Assembly (NCBI GenBank): GCA_949752795.1
Contig: OX457060.1
Coordinates: 106,280,949-106,344,948 of the forward strand
Source of the DNA: Hyperoodon ampullatus
Taxonomy: Eukaryota; Chordata; Mammalia; Artiodactyla; Ziphiidae
Length of the DNA stretch: 64,000 nt
Reading direction: 5' to 3'
Position numbers and translations under genes: made by a program. Under the pieces are notes generated by a model. The model was not told the origin of the DNA. It saw only the letters and a list, made by a program, of their open reading frames with translations, and searched no databases. Position 1 is the stretch's first letter, and every line of letters starts with the position of its first letter. Shown here in pieces: positions 24,101-34,795 of the stretch.

Positions 24101-25084
24101 ACATCTTTCCCAGCCAAGTAGCTATATCACTCCTGTATCATGATGGATTAATGGGCACTGGGATAGGCTGTGTGCCTTGGGTACTGGGACAATGGGCCAC
24201 TACCCCCAGTGTTTTGAATTCATTTATGCCTATTTAATGCTTTGATAGGAGTCACACCCCAACAATTCCATCAACGTATTTGGGACACTGAGCCTGACTT
24301 CATCACTCCATCTCTTCCTTTACCTGTGTCTCTGTCTCCACCACACAGAAGTGTCCTCATTTCCTTCCTAGCTGCGTGGGGGCTCCTTTATATCCCATTC
24401 TGAGTTCTGTCCACCAGTGTGGTCTGACATCACAAGCCCTGGATTTTTACTTGCTTTTATGACTGTAAGGAATTTATAAAGCACATTTCTCTCTCAAAAA
24501 CATCTGGCTATTAAGACTATAGGGATTCAAAAACCCTATTATGATAATCTTCCTTTCTCTTTGCATTCTGATTTAACAATCTTAATCTTCTCTGAGGCAA
24601 ATAGATGCATCTGGACAGTGGTGTGCTGATAGTTAACAAACGTGCTTTTTTTTTTTTTTTTTTGCAGGGAGTAGTGTGTTGATTTGTAGTGAGTGCCTAT
24701 TTCTGTTGTCTAAAAACCATGCTCCCCCACTGAGCTGACATGAGGTCATTATTAAAGCCAGGGACGAAAGGAGATGAGAAATATCATAAATATTTGTACC
24801 CTACAGATACAGTCGTAGTAAGTAACCTTAAGAATATAAATATTAATGAAAAGTAGTAAAATTAAGAGGGAGGAGTTTTGAGTTCTTATTACCCTTGTTT
24901 TTAATATAATTTATTCAGATATAGATTTATAGAATTTAATTTCTAACAATCAACAGTTTTCACGATTCCTGAAAATTGGTTTAACCATCAGCTCCTGCAA
25001 GCCAGTACAAGTCAGATCCAGCATACTACTTACTCTAAATCACTAGAGGGAAAAGATATGTAAAGAAATGTCAATACTGTAATG
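24101..25084. other. Gene-free spacer with poly(T) run
   Basis: A pure T-run of 18 sits at 24646-24663 without a recognisable SINE or L1 to its right, so it is simple sequence. Otherwise nothing is recognised. Confidence 0.5.
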
Positions 25085-26549
25085 AACATGGGAACACAAA
25101 TATCTCTTAGAAATACTGATTACTATTCTTTTGAATATATACCTAGAAGTGGGATTGCTGGATCATTTGGTAGCACTGTTTTTAATTTTTAAAGGAACTC
25201 CATACTATTTTTCATAGAGGTTGCACCATTTTACTTTCCCACCAACAGTGTACAAAGTTTCCAGTTTCTCCATATCTTCACCAACACTTATCATCTGTTT
25301 TTTTTTGATAACAGCCGTCCTAACAGATGTGAGGCAATATCTTATTGTAGTAATAATTTGCATTTTCCTTTTGAGTAATGAGGTTGAGCATTTTTTTTTT
25401 ATACCACCCGTCCACCATTTATATGTCTTCTTTGGAGAAATATCAGTTCAAGCCTTTTGCCCATTTAAAAAATCAGGCTATTTGGGGTTTTTTTTTTGCT
25501 TCTGAGTTGTAAGAGTTCCTTTTATCAGATATATGCTTTGCATATGTTTTCTCCCATTCTGTAGGTTGCCTTTTCCTTCTCTTGATTGTTTCCTTTAGTG
25601 TGCAGAAGCTCTTTAATTTGATGTAGTCTCACTTGTTTATTTTTGTATTAATGCCTATGCTTTTAGTGTCATATCTAAGAAATCATTGCCAAGACTAATG
25701 TCAAGAAGATTTTCACCTATGTTGTTTTCTAGGAGTTTTATCATTTCAGGTCCCATGTTTAAGCCTTTAATCCATTGCAAGTTGATTTTTTCCCCATTGT
25801 ATATTCTTGGCACTGTTGTCAAAAATCAGTTGACCATATATGCACAGGTTTATTTCTGGATTTTCTATTCTATTTCATTTGTCTATATATCTGTCTTATG
25901 CCTGTACCATACTGTTTTAATTACTGTAGCTCTAATATATTTTGAAATCAGTAAGTGTGTGATGCCTCCAGCTTTGTTCTTATTTCTCGTGATCACTTTG
26001 TCTATTCTGGGTCTTTTGTGATTCCATATGAATATTAGAATTGTTTTTCATATTTATGTAAAAAATGACATTAGAATTTTGATCACTTTGGGTATTATGG
26101 ATATTTTAACAATATTAAGTCTTCTAATCCATGAACATGGGATGTCTTTACATTTATCTGTGTCTCTTTTTATTTCTTTCATCAACATTTTGTAGTTTTC
26201 AGTGTATGAGTACCGTGTTGAATAGAAGTGGTGAAAGTGAGCACCCTTGTCTTGTTCCTGATCTTAGCGGAAAAGTTTTCAATTTTTCCTCATTGAGTAT
26301 AATGTAACCTTTGGGCTGTCATAAATGGACTATATTATGTTGGAGTACATTTCTTCTATACCTAGTTTGTTGAGCATTTTTATTATAAAAAAGTATTGAA
26401 TTTTGTCAGATGCTTTTTCTGCATGTATTGAGATGATCATGTGATTTTTATCCTTCATTATGTTAATGTAATGTACCACATTTATTGATTTGTGTATGTT
26501 GAACCATCCTTGCATCCCAGGGATAAATCTCACTTGGTCATCACTTGGT

Positions 26550-27059
26550 CATGCTTTAGACCATGGCCATAACTTAGCACTGAGTTAGATAAGACAGGTT
26601 GTTAAAATACTCCTTGGAGTTAAAATTTACTCTGGGTCTAGTGTAGATGAAGTCTACAGAAAGTGTGAAAGAAACTCATGTCTTCTGGAAGCAACAAAGT
26701 GGCAAAAACATCTTTGGAGAACATCAGTTCATGATTTCAAGTTAGGTCTTGCAATGTATTATTTAGACTATTTAACAGAGCTGAGTCTCAGGTTGCTCTC
26801 TGTAAAATGAATATAAATAGTTCCTGAATAGTGGCTGTAAGGGTACAACAAATTTAATCATGAAAAATAGTAGTGCTATTATTATGAAGTTGATGAAAAT
26901 CCTTATTTTTCACCTGAGCAAAATGGTCACAGAAAACACTAACATGAACATAGTGGAACTCACATTTGTACAGAACTCACAGACAATAAAGTTACCAAAT
27001 AATAAACAATATGGTATTTGCCTCATAGAATATAATTGTGCACTTCAATTTTTTTTTTA
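26550..27059 (+). repeat. Duplicated segment, copy A, inside the L1
   Basis: About 0.5 kb beginning near 'ttagcactgagttagataag' and ending 'gtgcacttcaa' plus a T-run. It interrupts the inverted L1 ORF2: L1 text stops at 'tcacttggtcat' and resumes at 27060 with 'acttggtg'. The same segment occurs at 28305-29065 in the same orientation at roughly 85-90% identity by eye. It contains MIR-like text ('ctgagtctcaggttgctctc', then 'tgtaaaatgaatataaatag'), so it is a piece of older genomic DNA rather than a self-contained transposon. Confidence 0.85.
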
Positions 27060-27881
27060 ACTTGGTGAAAAAATGATTCTTTAAATGTACTTCTGAATTT
27101 AGTTTGTTAGTATTTTATTGAGAACTTTTATGTCTGTGCTCATCAGGAATATTAGTCTGTAATTTTTTCCCTGGTACTGTCTTTGTCTGGCTTTGATTTC
27201 AGTGTAATGCAGGCCTCATAAAATGAGTTGGAAGTGTTCCTTCCTCTTCATTTTTTGGAAGAACTTGAGAAAAATTAGCATTAATTGTTTTAATGTTTGG
27301 TAGAATTCAGTACTGAAGCCATCTGGTCCTGGGATTTTATTTGTTGGAAAGTTTTTGATTACTGATTCAATATCCTTAGTAGTCATTGGTCTGTTCAGAT
27401 TTTCAATTTCTTCATTATTCAGTATGTGTTTAGGGATTTTTCCATTTCTTCTGGGCTATCCAACTTTTTAGCACATAAAGATATACAAAAAACTGAAACA
27501 TCCATTGACAGATGAATGGATAAAGAAAATGTGGCATATACATATAATGGAATATTATTTAGCGTTTAAAAAGAAGGAGATCATGGCATGTATGAAAATG
27601 TGGATGAACATGGAGGACATTTATGCTAAGTGAAATAAACTAGTTACAAAAAGACAAATACTACATGATTCTATTTTTATGAGTGTCTAAAATAGTCCAA
27701 CTCATAGAAGAAGAGAATACAATAGTGGTTGCCATAGGTCAGGCTTGGGAGGCCAGAGAGTAGTTGTTCAATGAGCATAAAGTTTCAGTTATGCTAGATA
27801 AATAAGTTCTAGAGATGTGCTGTACAACATGGTGTCTATAGTTAACAACATGGTATTATACATTTCAAAATATAAGAAGAT

Positions 27882-27999
27882 TGGGACCTCCCTGGTGGTC
27901 CAGTGGTTAAGACTCCATGCTTCCACTGTGGGGGGGCATGAGTTTGATCCCTGGTCAGGGAACTAAGATCCCGCATGCCATGTGGCATGGCCGAAATAT

Positions 28000-28049
<50 letters not shown>

Positions 28050-28052
28050 TAT
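27882..28052 (+). mobile_element. CHR-1-like SINE with (AT)n tail
   Basis: Starts 'gggacctccctggtggtcc', continues 'ccctggtcagggaactaaga', then 'tcccgcatgccatgtggcat', and ends in an (AT)n tract from about 28000 to 28052. It sits inside the 3' UTR of the L1M element, whose text resumes afterwards. No convincing target-site duplication is left. Confidence 0.85.
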
Positions 28053-28304
28053 GTAATAGATCTTATGTTAAATATCTTTACCACAAAAACAAAACACAAA
28101 AGAACACAAGGAAACTTTAAGAGTTGTTGGATGTGAATTATCTTGACTGTGGTGATACATCAAGGCTGTTTGCCTATGTCCAAACTCATCAAATTGTACA
28201 CATGAAGTCTTGTGCATTTCTTTGTATATCAATAATGCCTCAATCAAACAGTTAAAAGTTGTGAATAAGAAAACACATTAATGAATTTTGAAAAATCCCC
28301 ATTA

Positions 28305-29065
28305 CACAAGCACTGAGTTAGAGAAGACAGGTTGTTAAAATACTCATTGGAGTTAAAATTGACTCTGGCTTTAGTGTAGATGAGGCCTGCAGAAAGTGTG
28401 AAAGAACCTTACATCTTCTGAAAGCAACAATCTGGAAAAAACATTGGAGTCCATCAGTTCATGATTTTAAGTTAGATCTTACAATTTTAAGTTAAGTCTT
28501 ACAATTTTTTATTTAGATGATTTAACAGAGCTGAGTCTCAGGTTTCTCTCTTTAAAATGAATATAAATAGTTCATGAACAGTGGCTATAAAGACACAACA
28601 AATTTAATCATAATAAAATAAGGGTGCTGTTATTGTGAAGTTGATGACAATCTCTGTTTTTCACTTGAGCAAAATGGTCACAGAAAGCAGTAACGTGAAC
28701 ACAGTGAAACTCACATTTTATAGAACTCACAATAAATGAAGCTTAGATTCCCCTCAATGACTATGATGCAGTCTTTTGTTAATCCCACTCTACAAAGCCC
28801 TACGACAAATGAGGAATTTATTCTCCTGCAGTATCTTTATTTAACTTCACAAAATTAGGGTACAACCTGGTATAAATCTCATGTTCCTAAAGGGTGCCTC
28901 TCCCAAGATGTTGTAACGATTACAGCATCATTAATCAACATCCAATTTTATTCTCCATTAAAGTTTTCTCCATAATATATATCAGGCAATAAATTTACCA
29001 AATAATAAATGATATGGCATCTGTCTCACAGTATATAATTGTGCACTTCAAAAACTCTTTACATT
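28305..29065 (+). repeat. Duplicated segment, copy B, just 3' of the L1
   Basis: Starts 'cactgagttagagaagacag' and follows copy A through 'gtgcacttcaaaaact'. It contains 257 bp (28730-28986) absent from copy A and bounded by the 7-bp direct repeat 'caataaa' (28730-28736 and 28987-28993). It also has a local duplication around 28465-28507 of 'aagtta(g/a)(a/g)tcttacaa'. It begins about 45 bp after the L1 3' end. Confidence 0.85.
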
Positions 29066-29229
29066 GGTGAAAAATTTTCTTAATTGTAATTTTGATAAAA
29101 AATTTTCTTTAGCTTAATAGTTTCTGAAATGTGAAATATTAAAAATTGCCCGAGGGAAGATTCTATAATATAAATTTTAAAATTATGACAAATATCTGTT
29201 CTTCCCTTTTTCCTGGGTGGTAGAAACTA

Positions 29230-29545
29230 CTGGTTTGTATCTGAGGTCATGGACACTCAGTTTAAAGATAACATCTCTCAGTCTCCCTTTGCCTCCAGAG
29301 CAGACCATGTGACTAATTTCTAACTGATGGGATTGAAGAAGTTGTTTTATGTGACAGCTCTAGGAACCTTCTTTAAGAGGAAGCCACACATACCTGTGAC
29401 AAATTTTTCTTCCCTTATTCTCTCTTACTTCGAAGAATCCAGAAACTACCATTTTGTGTCATAAGAACAAAGGCCACCCTTTTATGAATGGGGAAAATTG
29501 AACTAGAAGGAGACTAACTCTTTGAGGGATCAGAGTTGACTTACC
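29230..29545 (+). mobile_element. Possible old LTR-like dispersed repeat
   Basis: 'catctctcagtctccctttg', 'gaccatgtgactaatttcta' and 'aggaagccacacatacctg' follow the order of a common mammalian repeat with the phrases 'ggccatgtgactaagttctg' and 'accatgaggtggaagccacg'. The match is partial and the family is not named. Confidence 0.4.
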
Positions 29546-30216
29546 AGTTCTAAAATGCTTATGTTAGAATGTTACATATTAAGACAGAAAGAAACTTCTG
29601 TAATTAAAGCACTGCTATGATTTAAATTGTTACTTCTAGTCATTCCTTATTTTAAGTAATACAGCAGGTCTATGATATTAACTCTTACTCTTACCTACTT
29701 TTGTCTATTTTAATCTTTTCATTTTGAACATTTCATTTTGTTAAGGACTTTGTGAACTTAGGTACAAAATAATTTTTGGCTTAGTTATATTGTAAAAAAA
29801 ATATTAAAATAGAACTATACATTTATTGATAATGTTACTTATGTTTATTTATTTAACAATCCAATTAGCCATTTCAGTATTCTTAAGGGAAATCTTTACT
29901 TTTGCTTTTTAAAGATATTGACGTTTTTATCTTCATATATATATATCACATATAGTGATTTAAGTGTTGCACTGTTCCACTTGGGAATAGTTACTTACCA
30001 ATACTTAGTTCTATAATTTTCATTATGTATATGAATTTCCCAAATTATGGCACTGTTTCAGTAAACATGTTTATTATTCCGTATTCTCACAAAGAGGAAA
30101 ACTTAGTAGTTAAGATATATATTTCCAAATTTATACTTATGAAATTCATACAAATAATTTTAAGTAAAAAACTAAAATAAAATTGAAGCTATTAAACAGA
30201 TTACTTACATCAAGTC

Positions 30217-30448
30217 AAAAGAAAGTAAAACAGGGCTTCCCTAGTGGCGCAGTGGTTGACAGTCTGCCTGCCGATGCAGGGGACCTGGGTTCGTGCCCCG
30301 GTCCGGGAAGATCCCACATGCTGCGGTGCGGCTGGGCCCGTGAGCCATGGCCGCTGAGCCTGCGCGTCCGGAGCCTGTGCTCCGCAACAGGAGAGGCCAC
30401 AACAGTGAGAGGCCCGTGTACCAAAAAAAAAAAAAGAAAGTAAAACAG
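30217..30448 (+). mobile_element. Very young short CHR SINE, sense, with perfect TSD
   Basis: 'gaaagtaaaacag' is present at 30221-30233 and 30436-30448. The SINE body (30234-30435) is close to the consensus as I know it ('gcctgccgatgcaggggacc', 'ggtccgggaagatcccacat', 'gaggcccgtgtacc') and ends in an A tail of 13. Low divergence and an intact TSD point to a recent insertion. Confidence 0.97.
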
Positions 30449-30668
30449 ACTCTTTTCATTTAGAGCATTAGCTCATCAATGCTAGATGAAAACAAACAAT
30501 AGAGAGTTTGCAGAGAAGATATTTTGGAAATGTTGTTTAGTCTCTGGTCTGATCAGGTAACATTTGTAAAATGGGCATAAAGAAAGTCAAAAAGGAGCAA
30601 CAAAGTGATATTAGTGGTTTGGTAAATGGAGCTTGATGAAGTCAATATTTTTGAGTTGCCTTTTTCTT

Positions 30669-30695
30669 TTCTTTTTTTTTTTTTTTTTTTTTTTT
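30669..30695. repeat. Poly(T) tract
   Basis: A run of about 26 T preceded by CT-rich text. No SINE or L1 body follows on the right; instead the paralogous segment continues, so this is an expanded homopolymer. Confidence 0.85.
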
Positions 30696-30790
30696 GACTT
30701 TGACATTTTACAACTACCATTGAGTGGGTGTATAGAAAAGCATTTTTTCCAGTCTACATTTTCTGGCTACCTCTTGCAAAATTACAAAAA

Positions 30791-32084
30791 TCTCTGTTAG
30801 GACAGAGTGGCAGCTCCATCTGTTAGCCTCCTCCATAAAATAAAACCTGAATACACAGGGTTGTGGTGTCTGAGCAGTGCTAATATTATTTGAGTGTGAT
30901 ATCCAGAAGAAACTTGTATGGCACATTTCTAAAATTATTTTTAGATTTTCATGAGAAAGATGTCATCTTATAAATATTTCTTATTACTCTCAAGCAATAT
31001 TTTTCTAAGAAAATATTTCTCGTTCTCTTCTTGGTCAAAGAAATATGTTGTTGCATGTTTTGGATCAGTTTTGAAACTTGTGGAAGGTGTAAATTCCATA
31101 CCTACAGAGAAAATATCAATTACCTCAATGTATTTATCAATATGTTGTAAATAAAACTATATTGTTTTGAATAATTTATTGTCTAATCTTGAAGCACATG
31201 CTGTTTCTTATAATAAAGATTTAGATATGTATTCACTATAGTTGATTTGTAAAAGAATACATTAACATAGCGTTAGTATTGAGTGCTCTCATGAGCTATG
31301 GATATAATTACCATTGAAGTATAAATCACCAAATAAGAGACCTACAAACAAAATGGGACTCTTTAATTACTATTTTAAAAGAAAGTACTATCAGCAGTTA
31401 GTGAAAATAGGTAGGCAAAGACTTTGACAACGTTCTAAGAGGAGTGAAAAAAACCTCAAAGGAATAAAATATATTTTCACTGTTAATATATCTCATGAAT
31501 TTTGAGGTCCTTGTACAGAAAATGAAAACTGGCAATTCCTACTGGCTATGAAAAGACCCAGGATATGGACATAGTAGAAACTGTGGTTGACATGGGGGTA
31601 GAATATTCCAAGATTTTTCAATCTTAGGAGGAGGGTAAAATTTTGTAGGTAGGAAAAAAAATATATTATCAAAGTAATTGCATGTGTGGTGAAATACATT
31701 ATAAAATTAAAGACTGTGGACTTGGACCTAGCCCCAGTCTCTTCCATTAACGAGAACACATTTAATTCTAATTCCGCCGCTACTTCTGTACTACTGTTCT
31801 CTACCCAGTCTGATCTTCTTCATTCTTACTCTATAGCATTTCACACCTACTGGCCTCATTTTTACCTGTGGGCTAACTGAAGTTCATAAAACTGTAGGCA
31901 TGTCTACTACCAGGTAAACGTCTGGCTTTTATGAGTTCTAGTACATTTTCTTCCCTCCTTTAAACACAACTGAAAAACTGTTAATAAAGGACCTCAGAGA
32001 AAAGAGTAAGGAGGCAATAGATTTATTTTTAAGGAGACAGTGAGGTGAAACAGAAATAGGGAAGATAGAAAGGATAAATTAGTT
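30791..32084. other. Gene-free spacer
   Basis: AT-rich, with no recognisable element or coding exon. Confidence 0.5.
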
Positions 32085-33240
32085 TAGGTCAACTAACATT
32101 TTCTGAATTCCTAGACTTGGAATAACACTGTTCTAAGTGTTATTATTCTGTTCTAACACTGTTCTGTTCTAACACTGTTCTAAGCACTAGTACTCCAAAG
32201 GTTTCTGCCTCAAGGAGCAAGAAATTCACTGAAAAGGAGACATATTTTTTAAAAAATGTTAAATACAACAAAGTAAGCATCATGAGAGATGAAGGAATGA
32301 ATATGTAAACAAAGCTGACATGCACAGGATTTCCTGAGGGCACATAAAGTTGATTTAGAAAATTTTCCCTGACAGAGAATGACACCTGGCTGAATCTTAA
32401 TAGAAGAATGAAATCAATGAAAAGAATTTGGAAAGAATCAGGAAAAGGATATTTGAGGCAGAGGTAATAGAATAATCAGAGACTATATCTGATCGAAGGA
32501 ATTCTGGAGTTGGGAAATTCAGTGAGGAGGTATGGGAGTAGGCAAGATAACAATGAGGACCAGAACTAGGGTCTTCTTACTTTGGATGGGGAAGACAGAT
32601 TGGATTTGAGAAATGTTTTGGAAGTAGAATTATAAGGCCTTAGGAATTGATTGAACATTGTGGAAGGTAGTGCCAATATGTGAGATGAGATTCAGGATAT
32701 ATCATTCTGGTGGTTAAGATGAGGTTAACTCAAGAACATATAGAAATGTATTTCTGGAGAACAACCAGAAATAAATCTCCATCAGGTAGTTTTATATGAA
32801 AAGATGAAATCCTGATGCCAAATTAGAGTTATATATATAGATATGAACATTACTAACATATAATCTTGATTGTGATTAGTAAATACAATCACCCAGAAAA
32901 TAAAGAGATTAAAATATTAAAATTCAATGAATAGAAATTAGAGTCATGGAAATCAGTACTATCTAATGAGAGAGTGAAGAAAAAAATTCACAAAGGAAGC
33001 CAAGAAGGAAAAGATCCAAGGAACTGGGAGAAGAACCAGGAAAATGTCATGTCACAGAAGAAAAGAGTAGTTTTCCAGAAGTCAAAACTAATACTGTGAA
33101 ATGAACTAATGAGATCACTGTAGGATGAAGCCTGAAAAATGTCCAATGGATATGAAAATATGAAGGTGATAGTTGCCACAGGAGTTTCCATTAATGACTG
33201 GAGTGTGTCAGGAATGAATTGGAAAGGAGGAGAACGAACA
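32085..33240 (-). mobile_element. L2 LINE, long antisense fragment
   Basis: The left end carries the L2 3' terminus reversed ('ataacactgttctaagtg', 'tctgcctcaaggagcaag'). To the right the text follows the reversed ORF2 3' half: 'tttgaggcagaggtaatag', 'gagaagaaccaggaaaatgt', 'gaaaaatgtccaatggatat', 'gactggagtgtgtcaggaat'. This order matches the reverse-transcriptase to C-terminal region of L2. At about 1.15 kb it is the longest L2 here. It is heavily mutated and not coding. Confidence 0.75.
32125..32190. repeat. Local duplication of 'aacactgttcta' units
   Basis: 'aacactgttctaag', 'tctaacactgttctg' and 'tctaacactgttctaag' recur within about 65 bp at the L2 3' end, a small tandem expansion inside the LINE tail. 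Confidence 0.8.
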
Positions 33241-33619
33241 CTGCATTTTCAAGACCCTTGGCTAAGACAGAAAAGTGTGTAAAGGATAGGATGTCCTTCT
33301 ACATAGTATAGGTTCTGGCAGGAGACTTGACTAGAGCCCCTGAACTCAAGTTTGTAATAGTCACAACCATTTTCATTTTAGGAACTAAATATTTTCATGT
33401 TAATTAACTTGGTACTTTCATTTATTTTTTGATGAATTCTACTACGAAATAATTTAATACAGCAATCTTCCAAAATAATACATTAATATATTATTTTTTG
33501 CCATCTTTATATTAGAATCAGCTCACTTGTAATAATTTAAGTAATAAAGTGCTTAACTTTGGATAACCACTTAAATTTGTGGCTGTCTACTTTTATTTTA
33601 CCACATTAACTTTCCAAGA

Positions 33620-34140
33620 ATGGGGTGCCTTCAATAATGATGTTTATTGTGCTGTATATGCACAAAGTGTAAGGATTAAGGATGTAACAGTTCACTCATG
33701 GTTTGTATTTTCTGAGTTAGCCTTATAAGAAATGTGCAAATCATATTGTAAAAGCATATTTTAAGTTGATATAGAAGAAAATAAAGACATCGTTAGTTAC
33801 ATAAATACCAAAGCAAACAGTAAAATAATTTTATGCATAATATTACCTAACCAATTTTGGAATGCAAGGAAGCAAGAGACAAACTGCACAGAAGACATTT
33901 TAGAAATTATATAGAATGCCTGCCCTTGTCCTGGTAACATTTATAAAAATGGATAGAAAATTTGCAAGAGGAGCGCCGAAATTGTTCTTAGGGATTTGGT
34001 AAATAAGGTTTAAAGAAATAAAAATTTTTTGATTTGCCTTCCTATGTTTTTGTCATTTGATAGCCTCCATTGCATATAGAAAGCACCTTTGCTGTCTATA
34101 TTTTCTGGCCATCTTTTGTGAATTTAACCAAACTGCCCTT
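33620..34140 (+). repeat. Diverged paralogous segment, copy 2
   Basis: Partner of 30050-30790, same orientation, about 3.4 kb away. It lacks the SINE and the T-run. The collinear blocks include 'tagttacataaataccaaag' against 'attacttacatcaagtcaaa', besides those cited for copy 1. Confidence 0.6.
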
Positions 34141-34344
34141 AAAACTCTGCAGTTTTCCCTGGATCCTTCAAGTTATAGAAAAACAGCCAAGTCCTTTAAT
34201 TTAGTTTCTACTTGCTCAGATCTTCTTTAAGGTTATAAATGTTATTTCACAAAACAACCTCACTGTCTTAAAAATGCAGCTATGGTGTGATAACCATTTT
34301 GAAGGTTCTCCAATATTTGGTTCTCTCCGTTTCTCTGCACAGAA

Positions 34345-34690
34345 AAGGGAGCATTTCTCAGACCCCTAGCAGATGGACAAAACCTGACTAATTCTGGGCT
34401 ATGAAATGAGTGCAGGCTGATATCTGTCACTTCTTGTCTGGGGCAGTGAAGAACTCATGGGCAATTTTCCTGTGTCTTTCTCTGCAGTGGTAATTGTTAA
34501 GGAGACAAATTATGATGGTGTGTGGAAGCACCCTGAATCAATGTTGCTACATGTGGAAACTGCTGTCCTGCAGTTGTCCAGAACTGCAGCTGACTTTGTC
34601 TGAAAAAGAAATAAACATTAGATGTGTTGAGCCACTGAGGTTTGGAGATTATTTGTCATTGAGCACACCTACCCTATCTTGACCATATAT
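34345..34690 (+). mobile_element. Possible old LTR-like repeat
   Basis: The 3' part 'aaaagaaataaacattagat', then 'gtgttgagccactgaggttt', parallels a common mammalian repeat ending 'gagaaataaacttctatctt' and 'gtttaagccactg'. The AATAAA-like signal lies at 34608. The family is not assigned. Confidence 0.45.
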
Positions 34691-34759
34691 CATTGAGTGT
34701 CCTTTGGCAAAACCTATCACCTAATTACCTTTTTCCTTGGGTGAGTATCTCTAGAGTTG

Positions 34760-34795
34760 CAAAAAAAAAAAAAAAAAAAAAAAGAGAGAGGAGGG
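34760..34795. repeat. (A)n(GA)n simple sequence
   Basis: About 25 A followed by 'gagagaggaggg'. No retrotransposon body was recognised to its left. Confidence 0.85.

Larger units (their letters stand above)
25085..28262. mobile_element. Old L1 (L1M type) with 5' inversion
   Basis: Two L1 pieces lie in opposite orientation. 25085-26549 plus 27060-27471 reads as ORF2 on the minus strand, with reverse-transcriptase motifs such as [14 protein letters not shown] near 26213-26270. 27472-28262 reads as the ORF2 C-terminus plus 3' UTR on the plus strand, ending at an AT-rich tail near 28250. The inverted part stops in L1 coordinates at the residues corresponding to 'CVPMFI', and the forward part resumes about 15-20 codons later ('TSIDRWMDK'-like). 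That is the geometry of twin-primed 5' inversion. The ORF2 part is riddled with stops. It also lacks about 150 codons, including the FADD catalytic region, at about 26210. A SINE (27882) and a duplicated segment (26550) are embedded. Confidence 0.85.
30050..30790 (+). repeat. Diverged paralogous segment, copy 1
   Basis: Outside the embedded SINE and T-run, this segment shows collinear similarity to 33620-34140. Examples are 'ggtaacatttgtaaaatggg' versus 'ggtaacatttataaaaatgg', 'agtggtttggtaaatggag' versus 'agggatttggtaaataagg', and 'ctacattttctggctacctc' versus 'ctatattttctggccatctt'. Identity is perhaps 65-75% by eye. It may be an old local duplication or two copies of an unrecognised repeat. 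Confidence 0.6.

Noticed and set aside
24646..24663. Poly(T) run as an antisense SINE or L1 tail
   Set aside because: The sequence to its right ('gcagggagtagtgtg') matches neither a CHR SINE nor an L1 3' end, so only simple sequence is called.
25221..26021. Two plus-strand frames of 94 and 111 codons rich in Phe, Ile and Leu
   Set aside because: They are antisense readings of the inverted L1 ORF2; hydrophobic-rich frames are the usual by-product.
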